Below, in pieces: positions 1 to 6,612 of a stretch of DNA of 9,718 nt. Numbering within the stretch: the first letter of the stretch is position 1; each line of letters starts with the position of its first letter. Source of the DNA: Motiliproteus sp036964625 (GTDB taxonomy: Bacteria > Pseudomonadota > Gammaproteobacteria > Pseudomonadales > Balneatricaceae). Position numbers and translations under genes: made by a program. Under the pieces are notes generated by a model. That model ran no database searches. It was not told where the DNA came from and worked only from the letters and a program-made list of their open reading frames with translations. Location of the stretch: contig JBALTG010000160.1 in the NCBI GenBank assembly GCA_036964625.1, positions 1-9,718 on the forward strand. The letters are read 5' to 3'.

Positions 1-360
1 GCCAGGACGATTGTCGAGGTAGCTAACGGCCCGATCGAGACCGCTGCCGAGGCGCTACTGGATGCGCGCGGCCTGACCATCGTCCCCGATGTCCTTGCCA
101 ACGCGGGCGGTGTCACGGTCAGTTATTTCGAGTGGGTGCAGAACCGTAGTGGCTTTCCCTGGGATCTGGAGCAGGTGCGCGAACGTCTGGAGCAGTATAT
201 GCAGCAGGCGTTCGACCGGGTGTGGCTGCTGGCTGAAGCGGAGTCCCTGTCGCTGCGCAGTGCGGCTTACAGCTCGGCGCTGCAGCGGATCAGCCAGGCG
301 ACCAGCGCGCATGGTACCCGCGAGTACTTTAGTGAGGGCCGTAACTCATACCCTGGATAA
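1..360 (+). CDS. Glutamate dehydrogenase family (Glu/Leu/Phe/Val dehydrogenase), C-terminal part
   Basis: The 5' part lies outside the window; frame 1 is open from base 1 to a TAA at 358-360 (119 residues). The family catalyses reversible NAD(P)-dependent oxidative deamination of glutamate or related amino acids in the cytoplasm. Visible are the end of the Rossmann domain (VEVANGPIETAAEALL, then PDVLANAGGVTVSYFEWVQN) and the C-terminal helices (FPWDLEQVRERLEQYMQQAF, then LRSAAYSSALQRI). ANGP and the NAGGVTVSYFEWVQN block are family hallmarks. The cofactor preference and catalytic Lys lie upstream and cannot be judged. The final residues (REYFSEGRNSYPG) are not conserved, and the stop falls within the first unit of an 18-bp repeat array, so the array may have reshaped the C-terminus. 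The family call is firm; substrate (glutamate versus leucine or valine) is less certain. Confidence 0.9.
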   Translation, partial: ARTIVEVANGPIETAAEALLDARGLTIVPDVLANAGGVTVSYFEWVQNRSGFPWDLEQVRERLEQYMQQAFDRVWLLAEAESLSLRSAAYSSALQRISQATSAHGTREYFSEGRNSYPG

Positions 361-441
361 GCTTAGGACTCTGGATACGCATAGGACTCCGGATAAGCAT
401 AAGACCTTCGATAAAGTACGACCCTGGATAAGCTCTGGACC
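353..441. repeat. Degenerate 18-bp tandem repeat, five units
   Basis: Five consecutive units start at 353, 371, 389, 407 and 424 and resemble ctggataagcataggact. Units 1-3 and 5 are 18 bp; unit 4 is the most diverged and is one base short. The array begins inside the last codons of the dehydrogenase gene, contains its stop, and fills most of the gap before rsuA. No T-rich terminator hairpin was seen in it. Its role is unknown. Confidence 0.75.
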
Positions 442-495
442 CCGGACATCAGCCTGCTATGATGGCGGCCATTATCGAACAGAGTCTTTTTGAGC

Positions 496-1239
496 ATGGC
501 TAAAGTAAACAAATTGGCGCCTGGCGTTGCCCAGACGATGCGTCTGGATCGTTTTTTGGCGCTGGCCAGCGGTCTTAGTCGCGCCCGGGTGCGGCCGTTG
601 ATTCAACGCGGTGCGGTTCAGGTCGATGGCCAGCGGATCAGCGATCTCGCCTTCAAAGTCAGTACCGATCAGTTAGTGCTGCTGTCGGACAACCCGGTCA
701 GCCTGCGGGCACCGGTCTACCTGATGCTGAATAAGCCCGCGGGGGCCGTCAGTGCCACCGAAGATGCCGAGCATCAGACCCTGATCGACCTGCTGCCCGA
801 CGCGTTGCGTGCTGGCGTGCATCCGGCCGGGCGGCTGGACCGGGATGCCACCGGGCTGGTGTTGCTGACCGATGATGGCCAGTGGAGCCACCGGGTGACC
901 TCGCCCAAGCGGCTGTGCAGCAAACGCTATCGGGTCGAGTTGGCCGACCCGCTGTCTGTCGACGCGTGCGAGGCTGCCAGAGAACAGTTTGCTCAGGGGA
1001 TCATGCTCCGGGGTGAGACTAAGCCGACCCTGCCAGCGGAATTGATTGTCGATTCGCCGACCCGGATGCAGATTCTGGTGACTGAGGGGCGTTACCATCA
1101 GGTCAAGCGGATGTTCGCCGCGCTCGGTAATCGGGTGGTGCACTTGCATCGCGAGCAGATCGGCGCGCTGCTACTGGATGCCGATCTAGAACCCGGTCAG
1201 TTTCGACCGCTGAGCGCGGCAGAGATCGCCCAGTTTTAA
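496..1239 (+). CDS. rsuA: 16S rRNA pseudouridine(516) synthase RsuA
   Basis: This enzyme isomerises one uridine (U516 in E. coli numbering) of 16S rRNA to pseudouridine during small-subunit assembly. An N-terminal S4 RNA-binding domain (about residues 15-60, MRLDRFLALASGLSRARVRP) is followed by the catalytic domain. The catalytic Asp is in GRLDRDATGLVLLTDDGQWS (about D115). The late motif TEGRYHQVKRMFAALGNRVV matches RsuA closely, as does the ending (LEPGQFRPLSAAEI). Counting from the ATG at 496 gives 247 residues, against about 231 in E. coli. An in-frame TTG at 490 is also possible, while the ATG at 538 (MRLDRF) would match the usual family start and length. None has a strong Shine-Dalgarno sequence, so the start is uncertain. 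The methyltransferase gene follows 47 bp later and is probably co-transcribed; both products act on rRNA if that assignment is right. Confidence 0.9.
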   Translation: MAKVNKLAPGVAQTMRLDRFLALASGLSRARVRPLIQRGAVQVDGQRISDLAFKVSTDQLVLLSDNPVSLRAPVYLMLNKPAGAVSATEDAEHQTLIDLLPDALRAGVHPAGRLDRDATGLVLLTDDGQWSHRVTSPKRLCSKRYRVELADPLSVDACEAAREQFAQGIMLRGETKPTLPAELIVDSPTRMQILVTEGRYHQVKRMFAALGNRVVHLHREQIGALLLDADLEPGQFRPLSAAEIAQF

Positions 1240-1286
1240 CCCACGCCAGCCGCGCCTCCTTATATCTACCCTAACCCGAGAACAGC

Positions 1287-2369
1287 ATGGATCTGATCGA
1301 ACAGTCTTTACAGCAGCAGCTGAGCCAACATCCAGCGGCGCTCGCAGCGCTCTGGGTGGTGGATGAGAATCTTCCCGCGTTGAGTCAGATAGCGCCGCAG
1401 GCGGGCATCGCCCTGCTCACCAATCGTTGTGATCTGTTGCAGCGGGGCGAGTCGCTGGGGTGGACGGTCCGCTTCAGTGATTTCGATTTCAGCCCCTGGG
1501 CTGATGCCAGTCTGGATCGGGTCTACTACCGCGTCTCCAAAGAAAAAGCGGTGGTGCACCATGTGATTAATCAGGCCTGGCGGGTGCTTAAACCCGGTGG
1601 TCAGTTGCGGCTGTTAGGTGCCAAGCAGGAGGGCACCAAGACCTATTATGATAAGGCACGCAAGTTGTTCGGCCAGGGCGAGCTGGATAAGCTTGGCAAG
1701 GGTGACTTTGCCGCTGTACTGACCCGCAGCGACGCTGATAATGTCGATCTTAACTTGCGCTTAGACGATCGGGACTATCCGCTGTTGCGGCCGATTGCCG
1801 AGGATTTTATCAGTAAGCCGGGCCTGTTCGGCTGGGATAAGCTGGATCAGGGCAGCGCCTTTTTGGCCGAGCATTTTAGCGCGCTTTGGCCACGCCTGAG
1901 TACTCCGCAACCGCGGGTTTTGGATCTGGGCTGCGGTTACGGCTATCTCTCCGCCAAGGCCCATCAACTGGGTGCCGCATCGATCACCGCCACCGATAAC
2001 AATGCGGCGGCGCTGCTGGCCTGCCAGCAAAACTTTGACCGGCTCGGGATTAGCGGCAGTGTTGTCAGCGATGATTGTGGCGCTAGCCAGACCGAGCGTT
2101 TCGATCTGGTGCTGTGCAATCCACCGTTTCATCAGGGCTTTGCGCTGGAGGGTGAGCTGACCGAACGTTTCGTCGCGGCTGCGGCACGGCTGACGGCGTT
2201 TGAGGGTATGGCCCTGTTTGTGGTCAACCAGTTTATCCCGCTCGAGCGCAAGGCGCAGGGGCTGTTTGCCGAGGTCGATAGCTTTGCCGATAACGGCAGC
2301 TTCAAGCTGATTCGCCTGGCTCGGCCCAAGGGCGACAAGCCCGTCAAGCAGCGGCCGAAGCGCCGCTAA
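1287..2369 (+). CDS. rRNA guanine-N2 methyltransferase, RsmC/RlmG-type
   Basis: A class I SAM-dependent methyltransferase of 360 residues. It has the two-domain build of RsmC and RlmG: an N-terminal degenerate methyltransferase-like domain (about 1-165) and an active C-terminal one. Residues 179-190 (GLFGWDKLDQGS) match the linker that precedes the catalytic domain in both families. SAM motif I is VLDLGCGYGYLS (211-222), an acidic motif II follows (ATDNNAAAL, from 235), and the N2-guanine signature is VLCNPPFHQGF (275-285). RsmC modifies G1207 of 16S rRNA and RlmG modifies G1835 of 23S rRNA; sequence reading alone does not separate them, so no symbol is given. The N-domain includes a partly intact WRVLKPGGQLRLLG segment (98-111). 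The tail is Lys/Arg-rich (KPVKQRPKRR), suiting RNA contact. The ATG at 1287 is the natural start. Confidence 0.85.
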   Translation: MDLIEQSLQQQLSQHPAALAALWVVDENLPALSQIAPQAGIALLTNRCDLLQRGESLGWTVRFSDFDFSPWADASLDRVYYRVSKEKAVVHHVINQAWRVLKPGGQLRLLGAKQEGTKTYYDKARKLFGQGELDKLGKGDFAAVLTRSDADNVDLNLRLDDRDYPLLRPIAEDFISKPGLFGWDKLDQGSAFLAEHFSALWPRLSTPQPRVLDLGCGYGYLSAKAHQLGAASITATDNNAAALLACQQNFDRLGISGSVVSDDCGASQTERFDLVLCNPPFHQGFALEGELTERFVAAAARLTAFEGMALFVVNQFIPLERKAQGLFAEVDSFADNGSFKLIRLARPKGDKPVKQRPKRR

Positions 2370-2517
2370 TGTAGCTGGATGCGACCTTCGACGTGGGGCT
2401 GTCCCGTTTACGTGACCGGAGTCAGCGTTCAGAGGGGCTGCTATGTAGTTGGATGCGACCTTCGACGTGGGGCTGTCCAGCTTACGTGACCGGAGTCAGC
2501 GCTCAGCGGGGCTGTTG
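2370..2517. repeat. 74-bp direct tandem duplication between convergent genes
   Basis: Copy 1 (2370-2443) and copy 2 (2444-2517) start tgtag[ct]tggatgcgacc and match at 67 of 74 positions by hand count. Each copy holds a small imperfect hairpin (acgtgac, loop cgga, gtcagcg). Copy 1 starts immediately after the methyltransferase stop. Copy 2 runs 15 bp into the 3' end of the convergent histidine kinase gene and supplies its last four codons and stop. There is no T-run, so it is not a standard terminator. Confidence 0.85.
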
Positions 2518-3906
2518 CAGGGGGCGACTGTCTGATACCTGTTTGGGTAAGTGGATGGTTGCACGTAGACCATCCGGGCGGTTGGTTAAAATAATCTCGC
2601 CGCCATGGGCGTGGATGATGGAGCGGGCGATCGACAGCCCGAGTCCGATCCCTCCGGTGTCGGCATTTCTGGATTCCTCTAACCGCTCAAAAGGTTCAAA
2701 CACACGTTCAAAGTCGGCGGGCTGAATGCCAGGCCCTTGGTCCTCGATATAAATCAAAAGTTGTTCGCCGGAGGTGTCTATCCTGACTTGGGCGGACAGG
2801 CCATAGTTCACCGCATTCTCGATCAGATTACGCACCGCGCGTTTCAGTGCTACCGGGCGGCAGGCGTAGGGGGTGCGTTCGCTACCGCTAAAAAAGATCC
2901 GTGGCGCCGCCTCATTCATCGCATCCAGATCCTGGCACAGGCTGTCGATCAGGGCCGTCAGGTCGATCATCCGGGTCGGCTCTTTTTCTGCATCCTGACT
3001 CGCGAAGCTGAGTGTAGCTTCCGCAATGTGCTGCATCTCATTGACCGATTCGATTATGCGTTGGCGCATCTGTGGATCGTCGATAAATTCAGCCTGCAGT
3101 CGCAGTGAGGTTAGCGGCGTGCGCAGGTCGTGGGAGATGGCCGCCAGCATCCGGGTGCGATCTTGGACAAAACGGTTGACCCGTTCGCGCATCTGGTTGA
3201 ACGCACGAATCGAGCGGCGCACATCCTCGGCCCCTGTTTCTGTCAGCGCGTCAACCGCCTCGCCCCGGCCGAACCGGTCGATCTGGTCTGATAGGCGTGC
3301 CAGCGGCTGGGTAATACGGCGTAGCAGCAACACCACGATGAGCACCGCGCTGGCCATAAAACAGAGCGACATAAACAGGGTCCAGGCCCAGCCATGCAGC
3401 GGATCCAGCGCGGATTGTACCGCATTCAGCCAGTTGCCAGTCGGCAGTTGGATCGACAGGGTCGCCATCGGCGGTCCCGATAGCGGCGGATTGGTTGGAT
3501 CGTGAGGCGGTAGCGGCGTGGTGCTGCCTCCCGCCTGGTGATCCTGGTCGGTGACAAAGCGTAGTTCCTGTTCAGTTTGCGCGACCAGTTCGCTGAGGCG
3601 AGGGGCCGTACGCGCGGATTCCTGCAGCGCCGCAGAGGCGTCCAGCGGACTCTGTGTGCTGAGCCAGAAATGCATCCGCGGGGTGGTGATGGCTGTCAGT
3701 ATGCCGCCATGCAGGGGGGCGGGCGTGCTGTTCAGCAGGCGTACGATCGAGGCACTGCGGGCGATCAGGTTGCTGACCTGGGCGGCGCGTACCTCATCGC
3801 GCCGCTCTTTGAAGAAGATCAGTACGTTAATCAGTTGCACCGCCACCAACGCCAGTAGCAGCAGCGCGACCATGCGCCCGATCAGGCTTCGGGGGAGTAT
3901 CCGCAT
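2503..3906 (-). CDS. Sensor histidine kinase, EnvZ/OmpR-family partner
   Basis: A membrane two-component sensor of 467 residues that autophosphorylates on His and passes the phosphate to the adjacent regulator. TM1 is about 10-31 and TM2 about 173-195, flanking a ~140-residue periplasmic sensor region that includes a Pro/Thr/Ser-rich stretch (STTPLPPHDPTNPP). A HAMP domain (about 196-248) follows. The H-box is AAISHDLRTPLTSLRLQAE with His259, the N-box NLIENAVNYG (360-369), G1 EDQGPGI (388-394) and G2 GGIGLGLSIA (418-427). All catalytic elements are present. The ATG at 3906 overlaps the regulator stop as TGATG, and no independent Shine-Dalgarno sequence is evident, so translation is probably coupled; a TTG three bases upstream is less likely. 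The C-terminal residues PLQQPR and the stop come from copy 2 of the 74-bp repeat. The stimulus cannot be deduced. Confidence 0.93.
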   Translation of the reverse strand: MRILPRSLIGRMVALLLLALVAVQLINVLIFFKERRDEVRAAQVSNLIARSASIVRLLNSTPAPLHGGILTAITTPRMHFWLSTQSPLDASAALQESARTAPRLSELVAQTEQELRFVTDQDHQAGGSTTPLPPHDPTNPPLSGPPMATLSIQLPTGNWLNAVQSALDPLHGWAWTLFMSLCFMASAVLIVVLLLRRITQPLARLSDQIDRFGRGEAVDALTETGAEDVRRSIRAFNQMRERVNRFVQDRTRMLAAISHDLRTPLTSLRLQAEFIDDPQMRQRIIESVNEMQHIAEATLSFASQDAEKEPTRMIDLTALIDSLCQDLDAMNEAAPRIFFSGSERTPYACRPVALKRAVRNLIENAVNYGLSAQVRIDTSGEQLLIYIEDQGPGIQPADFERVFEPFERLEESRNADTGGIGLGLSIARSIIHAHGGEIILTNRPDGLRATIHLPKQVSDSRPLQQPR

Positions 3907-4625
3907 CAAGTTCGAGTCACATCGCTGGCAAAGATATATCCCCCCCCCCAGACGGTCTTGATCAGCGTCGGGTTGGCAGGATCCGGTTCGATCTTGCGTC
4001 TTAGGCGGCTGACCTGGTTGTCGATGCTGCGATCCAGGGCCACGGCTTCTCTGCCACGGGTGAGGTCGAGTAACTGGTCCCGGCTCAGGACCATTTGCGG
4101 ATGATTGATAAAGGTCGTTAGCAGTAAGAATTCAGAACTGCTTAACGCCACGCCCACGCCGTCAGTGGAACTGAGTTCGCGCCGGGCCAGATCGAGCACC
4201 CAGTGCGCGAAGCCGATCTTTTCCGCGCTGCTCGGTTGGCGCTGGGCTGGCAGGCTCTGGGCGCGCCTCAGGATCGCCTTGATCCGGGCCAGTAGTTCCC
4301 GGGGGGAAAAGGGTTTGGTGAGGTAGTCATCGGCACCCATCTCCAGGCCGATGATGCGATCGGTCTCTTCGGTCACGGCTGTCAGCAGGATCACCGGCGT
4401 CTGGCAGCTGGCCCGAAGATGGCGGCACAGGCTGAGACCATCCTCGCCGGGCATCATGATATCGAGAACCACCAGATCGACCGCCGCCGTGCGCAGCAGC
4501 TGTTTCATCTCCTGGCCGCCCGCGGCGGTACTCACGCGCAGGCCATGCTGGCGCAGGTATTTGCTGAGCAGATCGCGGATATCCCGATGATCATCGACTA
4601 CCAGAACGTGGATTGCAGTGTTCAT
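3906..4625 (-). CDS. OmpR-family response regulator
   Basis: A cytoplasmic DNA-binding regulator of 239 residues, the partner of the downstream kinase. In the receiver domain (1-120) the acidic pair is D11-D12, the phosphoacceptor D55 (LVVLDIMMPGEDGLSLCRHL), the switch Thr T82 and the conserved Lys K104 (YLTKPFSPRELLARI). The winged-helix domain (about 133-234) has ARREL, SSSEFLLL, RGREAVALDRSIDNQVSRLR and the wing VWGGGYIF (225-232). It resembles E. coli OmpR strongly (PGEDGLS, RGRE, RSIDxQxSRLRR), though the name ompR would over-claim. An AGAGAGG Shine-Dalgarno-like sequence precedes the ATG. It is the first gene of a minus-strand operon, with a TATAGT -10-like element about 54 bp upstream. 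The wing codons contain a run of ten G. Confidence 0.94.
   Translation of the reverse strand: MNTAIHVLVVDDHRDIRDLLSKYLRQHGLRVSTAAGGQEMKQLLRTAAVDLVVLDIMMPGEDGLSLCRHLRASCQTPVILLTAVTEETDRIIGLEMGADDYLTKPFSPRELLARIKAILRRAQSLPAQRQPSSAEKIGFAHWVLDLARRELSSTDGVGVALSSSEFLLLTTFINHPQMVLSRDQLLDLTRGREAVALDRSIDNQVSRLRRKIEPDPANPTLIKTVWGGGYIFASDVTRT
3940..3949. repeat. Ten-base G:C homopolymer inside the response regulator gene
   Basis: Ten consecutive C on the plus strand (ten G in the coding strand) encode Trp-Gly-Gly-Gly in the wing of the winged helix. Runs of this length are prone to slipped-strand length change. The frame is intact here. A one-base change would alter roughly the last dozen residues and the TGATG junction with the kinase gene. 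Confidence 0.9.
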
Positions 4626-4678
4626 CGCCTCTCTCTAATGATGCTGTGGCCAAAAGCCGATACGCTGTTAACACCGCG

Positions 4679-4684
4679 ACTATA
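4679..4684 (-). promoter_or_regulatory. Candidate -10 element of the two-component operon
   Basis: Read on the minus strand this is TATAGT, five of six matches to TATAAT, about 54 bp upstream of the regulator ATG. No recognisable -35 hexamer lies 16-18 bp further upstream. The 9-bp sequence ctgaggctg at 4695-4703 lies in that spacer and recurs inverted at 4808-4816. This fits an activator-dependent or autoregulated promoter, but that is inference. Confidence 0.4.
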
Positions 4685-4850
4685 CCTGCGTCGACTGAGG
4701 CTGGGTAAGCAAAGTTGTATCAAAGTATGCCAAACCTGATGCTTGCCACGCTTTGCGACAACCTCAGGCTGTGGCGGCAAAGTCTGGTTACATCTGTGCG
4801 GTTTAATCAGCCTCAGCAGTGAAGCGGAGCATGTCACAACAGCGATCCTG

Positions 4851-4866
4851 TGTGATCGGGCTCACT
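4851..4866 (+). promoter_or_regulatory. CRP/Vfr-type binding site upstream of the secreted protein gene
   Basis: TGTGA at 4851-4855, a six-base spacer (tcgggc) and TCACT at 4862-4866 match nine of ten positions of the TGTGA-N6-TCACA consensus of CRP-family regulators. The centre is about 57 bp before the ATG at 4916. A weak -10-like TACTAAT lies at 4882-4888 with no good -35, which would place the site over the -35 region as in class II activation. A separate TCACA half-site is nearby at about 4834-4838. Confidence 0.55.
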
Positions 4867-4915
4867 GAGTCGATACCCTTTTACTAATGACCTTTTTTTG
4901 ATGAGGATCTACCCC

Positions 4916-5566
4916 ATGCATAAATCACTAAGCGCAATTGTCCTGGCTATGGCACTGATCCACAGCCCGTTGACCCTGGCGGCCGCACCGGGCAACGCCT
5001 CCCATGCACATCTGGGCCATGTCTTGACCCAGTGGCATGACACACCGGATCAGCAAGGGCTGGTCACGACGGCGCTGAATGAGGCCAAGATCGCCCAGGG
5101 ACATGCAGAAGCCGCCGCCAAACGACCCGATGACCTGGCGTGGATGAAGATGCACACCGCCCATGTATTGCATGTTCTCGACCCCTCCGCCATCGCTAAA
5201 GGCCCGGGCCTGGGCTACGGTCTGATTAAAGCGGCTAAAGGCGTTAGCAAACATATCGGGGCTGCTGCTAAGCAGGCAGATGCCTCCGAGGCTCTGAAAT
5301 TGCACACCGTGCATGTTGCCACCACCGCCGGAAATGCCGTGGTCTGGGCCGAGGAGGCCTTGCGCTTATGTGCCGCTATTGAAAAATCCAGCTCGGCAGA
5401 GCAAGCCCAACCTCTGTTGCAGAGGTTGGTAAAACTGACCCAGCAGATTCAGGTGGGTACCGATGCCAATGGTGACGGTGCTGTGACCTGGCACCAGGGC
5501 GAGGGTGGTCTGAACGAAAGCTTCAAACATGCGGGGATAATCGCCAAATTGGATGGGGTTAACTAA
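4916..5566 (+). CDS. Predicted secreted histidine-rich helical protein with an EF-hand-like loop
   Basis: A 216-residue protein that I do not recognise by name. The start at 4916 follows GAGGA with an 8-bp spacer; in-frame upstream TTG (4898) and ATG (4901) are disfavoured because they would put charged residues before the signal peptide. The signal peptide is about residues 1-23 (HKSLSAIVLAMALIHSPLTL, then AAA), so the product is probably periplasmic. The mature part looks all-helical with 13 His. Two matching segments, KMHTAHVLHVLDP (78-90) and KLHTVHVATTAGN (128-140), suggest an internal duplication of His-bearing helices. A C-terminal loop DANGDGAVTWHQGEGG (183-198) has Asp/Asn/Asp/Gly at EF-hand positions 1, 3, 5 and 6. 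One Cys is present (about 152) and there is no CXXCH. Metal binding is a reasonable inference but unproven. It is divergent from the two-component operon, which may control it. Confidence 0.8.
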   Translation: MHKSLSAIVLAMALIHSPLTLAAAPGNASHAHLGHVLTQWHDTPDQQGLVTTALNEAKIAQGHAEAAAKRPDDLAWMKMHTAHVLHVLDPSAIAKGPGLGYGLIKAAKGVSKHIGAAAKQADASEALKLHTVHVATTAGNAVVWAEEALRLCAAIEKSSSAEQAQPLLQRLVKLTQQIQVGTDANGDGAVTWHQGEGGLNESFKHAGIIAKLDGVN

Positions 5567-5596
5567 CACGATGGGTCATTATTGGTGATATCAAAG

Positions 5597-5625
5597 AATG
5601 GGGCTTGTAGCCCCATTTGGTATTT
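5597..5625. terminator. Rho-independent terminator after the secreted protein gene
   Basis: The 8-bp stem aatggggc/gccccatt with loop ttgta (5597-5617) is followed by ttggtatttt. It starts 31 bp past the stop codon at 5566. On the opposite strand the stem is followed by ctttg, so it may also stop transcription arriving from the AraC gene. Confidence 0.75.
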
Positions 5626-5760
5626 TGTCGCTGCAGCAAGGCAGGAATCAGCGGCGCTTAAATGGCCCCCCCCAATGGGGTTGCCCGACAGCCCTGATTT
5701 TCCCTTGAGGGACTACCTTCAGAACGTCTAAACAAGGCTTGCCCGCTCAGAACCGAGCTG

Positions 5761-6597
5761 TTAAATAAAGAACCCCTGATACTGTTTCGGCGTAACCGCC
5801 GTACGCTTCTTGAAGTTACGCTGAAAATGGCTCTGATCCGAAAAACCCAGCATACCTGCCGTATCCACCAGGCTGTTGCCCTGCTGTAACAGCGTCTTGG
5901 CTTTTTTAATGCGCTGGTCCAGCTGAAAGGCATGAGGCGACTGGCCAAACTTAGCCTTAAAGCTACGAATCAGATGATAGCGACTCAAGCCGCAATGCTG
6001 CGAGAATTGGTCTAGCGAGAGATTGCTATCGAGCTGATCCATGATCAGTTCTTTGACCCGCTGGACGCGATAAAGATCGGGGCTTACTGCATCCTTGGCG
6101 ACTGAATAACGCCTCAGAAATTGACGTTCAAAAAACTGGATCAACAGACTTTCGGCAACCAGCGGCTGGGTCTCGATCAGCAGGCTTTCAAACAAACGCT
6201 CAAACGCCCGGTAGGTATCAGGATCGGTTTCAAATAACGCCGGGAAGGGTAGGTAGTCCAGCCCGTGAACGCTCAACATCTCCTGCTGCAACTGACCCAC
6301 CCAGGAGCAATCAACAAACAGCATCCGGTAGGACCAGCTCCCTGCTTTAGGATTGCAGGAGTGCGCATCTCCCGGGTTGATGGTGACGGTCGTGCCAGCG
6401 CCGACCCGGTTTCTATGCCGCAGATTGTGATAATCCGCTTCGCCCGCATCGATGATTCCAAACGAAAATTCATCATGAGAATGAGTGTGATAGCAGGCGT
6501 TGGAACGATCTGCACGGCGCATCTCAACCAAGGGTAGCGCCGCGCTTTTTTTGAAAAATACCGTCTGACTCTTAATCTTAATATGACTCTGAACCAC
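5761..6597 (-). CDS. AraC-family transcriptional regulator
   Basis: A 278-residue regulator. The N-terminal cupin-like ligand domain contains HTHSHDEFSFGIIDAGEADY (37-56) and TVTINPGDAHSC (70-81). The C-terminal double helix-turn-helix comprises SNLSLDQFSQHCGLSRYHLI (191-210) and NSLVDTAGMLGFSDQSHFQR (241-260), ending in the usual FKKRTAVTPKQYQ. It starts with GTG at 6597, 15 bp after the stop of the exporter gene, and is second in that operon. Regulators of this architecture often sit beside LysE/RhtB exporters and control them in response to a small ligand, commonly an amino acid. The ligand here is not evident. The downstream gap (5626-5760) has a run of eight C (5666-5673) and short GC hairpins but no gene. 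Confidence 0.9.
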   Translation of the reverse strand: MVQSHIKIKSQTVFFKKSAALPLVEMRRADRSNACYHTHSHDEFSFGIIDAGEADYHNLRHRNRVGAGTTVTINPGDAHSCNPKAGSWSYRMLFVDCSWVGQLQQEMLSVHGLDYLPFPALFETDPDTYRAFERLFESLLIETQPLVAESLLIQFFERQFLRRYSVAKDAVSPDLYRVQRVKELIMDQLDSNLSLDQFSQHCGLSRYHLIRSFKAKFGQSPHAFQLDQRIKKAKTLLQQGNSLVDTAGMLGFSDQSHFQRNFKKRTAVTPKQYQGFFI

Positions 6598-6612
6598 AAC
6601 TATTACTCACTG

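Noticed and set aside
353..441. CRISPR array
   Set aside because: Units of 18 bp follow one another directly without unique spacers, and no cas gene is present.
89..493. A 134-codon plus-strand frame ending in hexapeptide-like repeats (TLDKLR, TLDTHR)
   Set aside because: It is out of frame with the well-supported dehydrogenase reading for most of its length. The peptide repeat is simply the translation of the 18-bp DNA repeat, and its start has no ribosome site.
673..1149. Minus-strand frame of 158 codons opposite rsuA
   Set aside because: Antisense to a clearly conserved gene; such shadows are expected in GC-rich coding DNA.
2393..2725. Plus-strand frame of 110 codons across the 74-bp repeats
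   Set aside because: Most of it is antisense to the histidine kinase and the product has no recognisable character.
5658..5948. Minus-strand frame overlapping the AraC gene end
   Set aside because: It reads the conserved AraC helix-turn-helix region in another frame.
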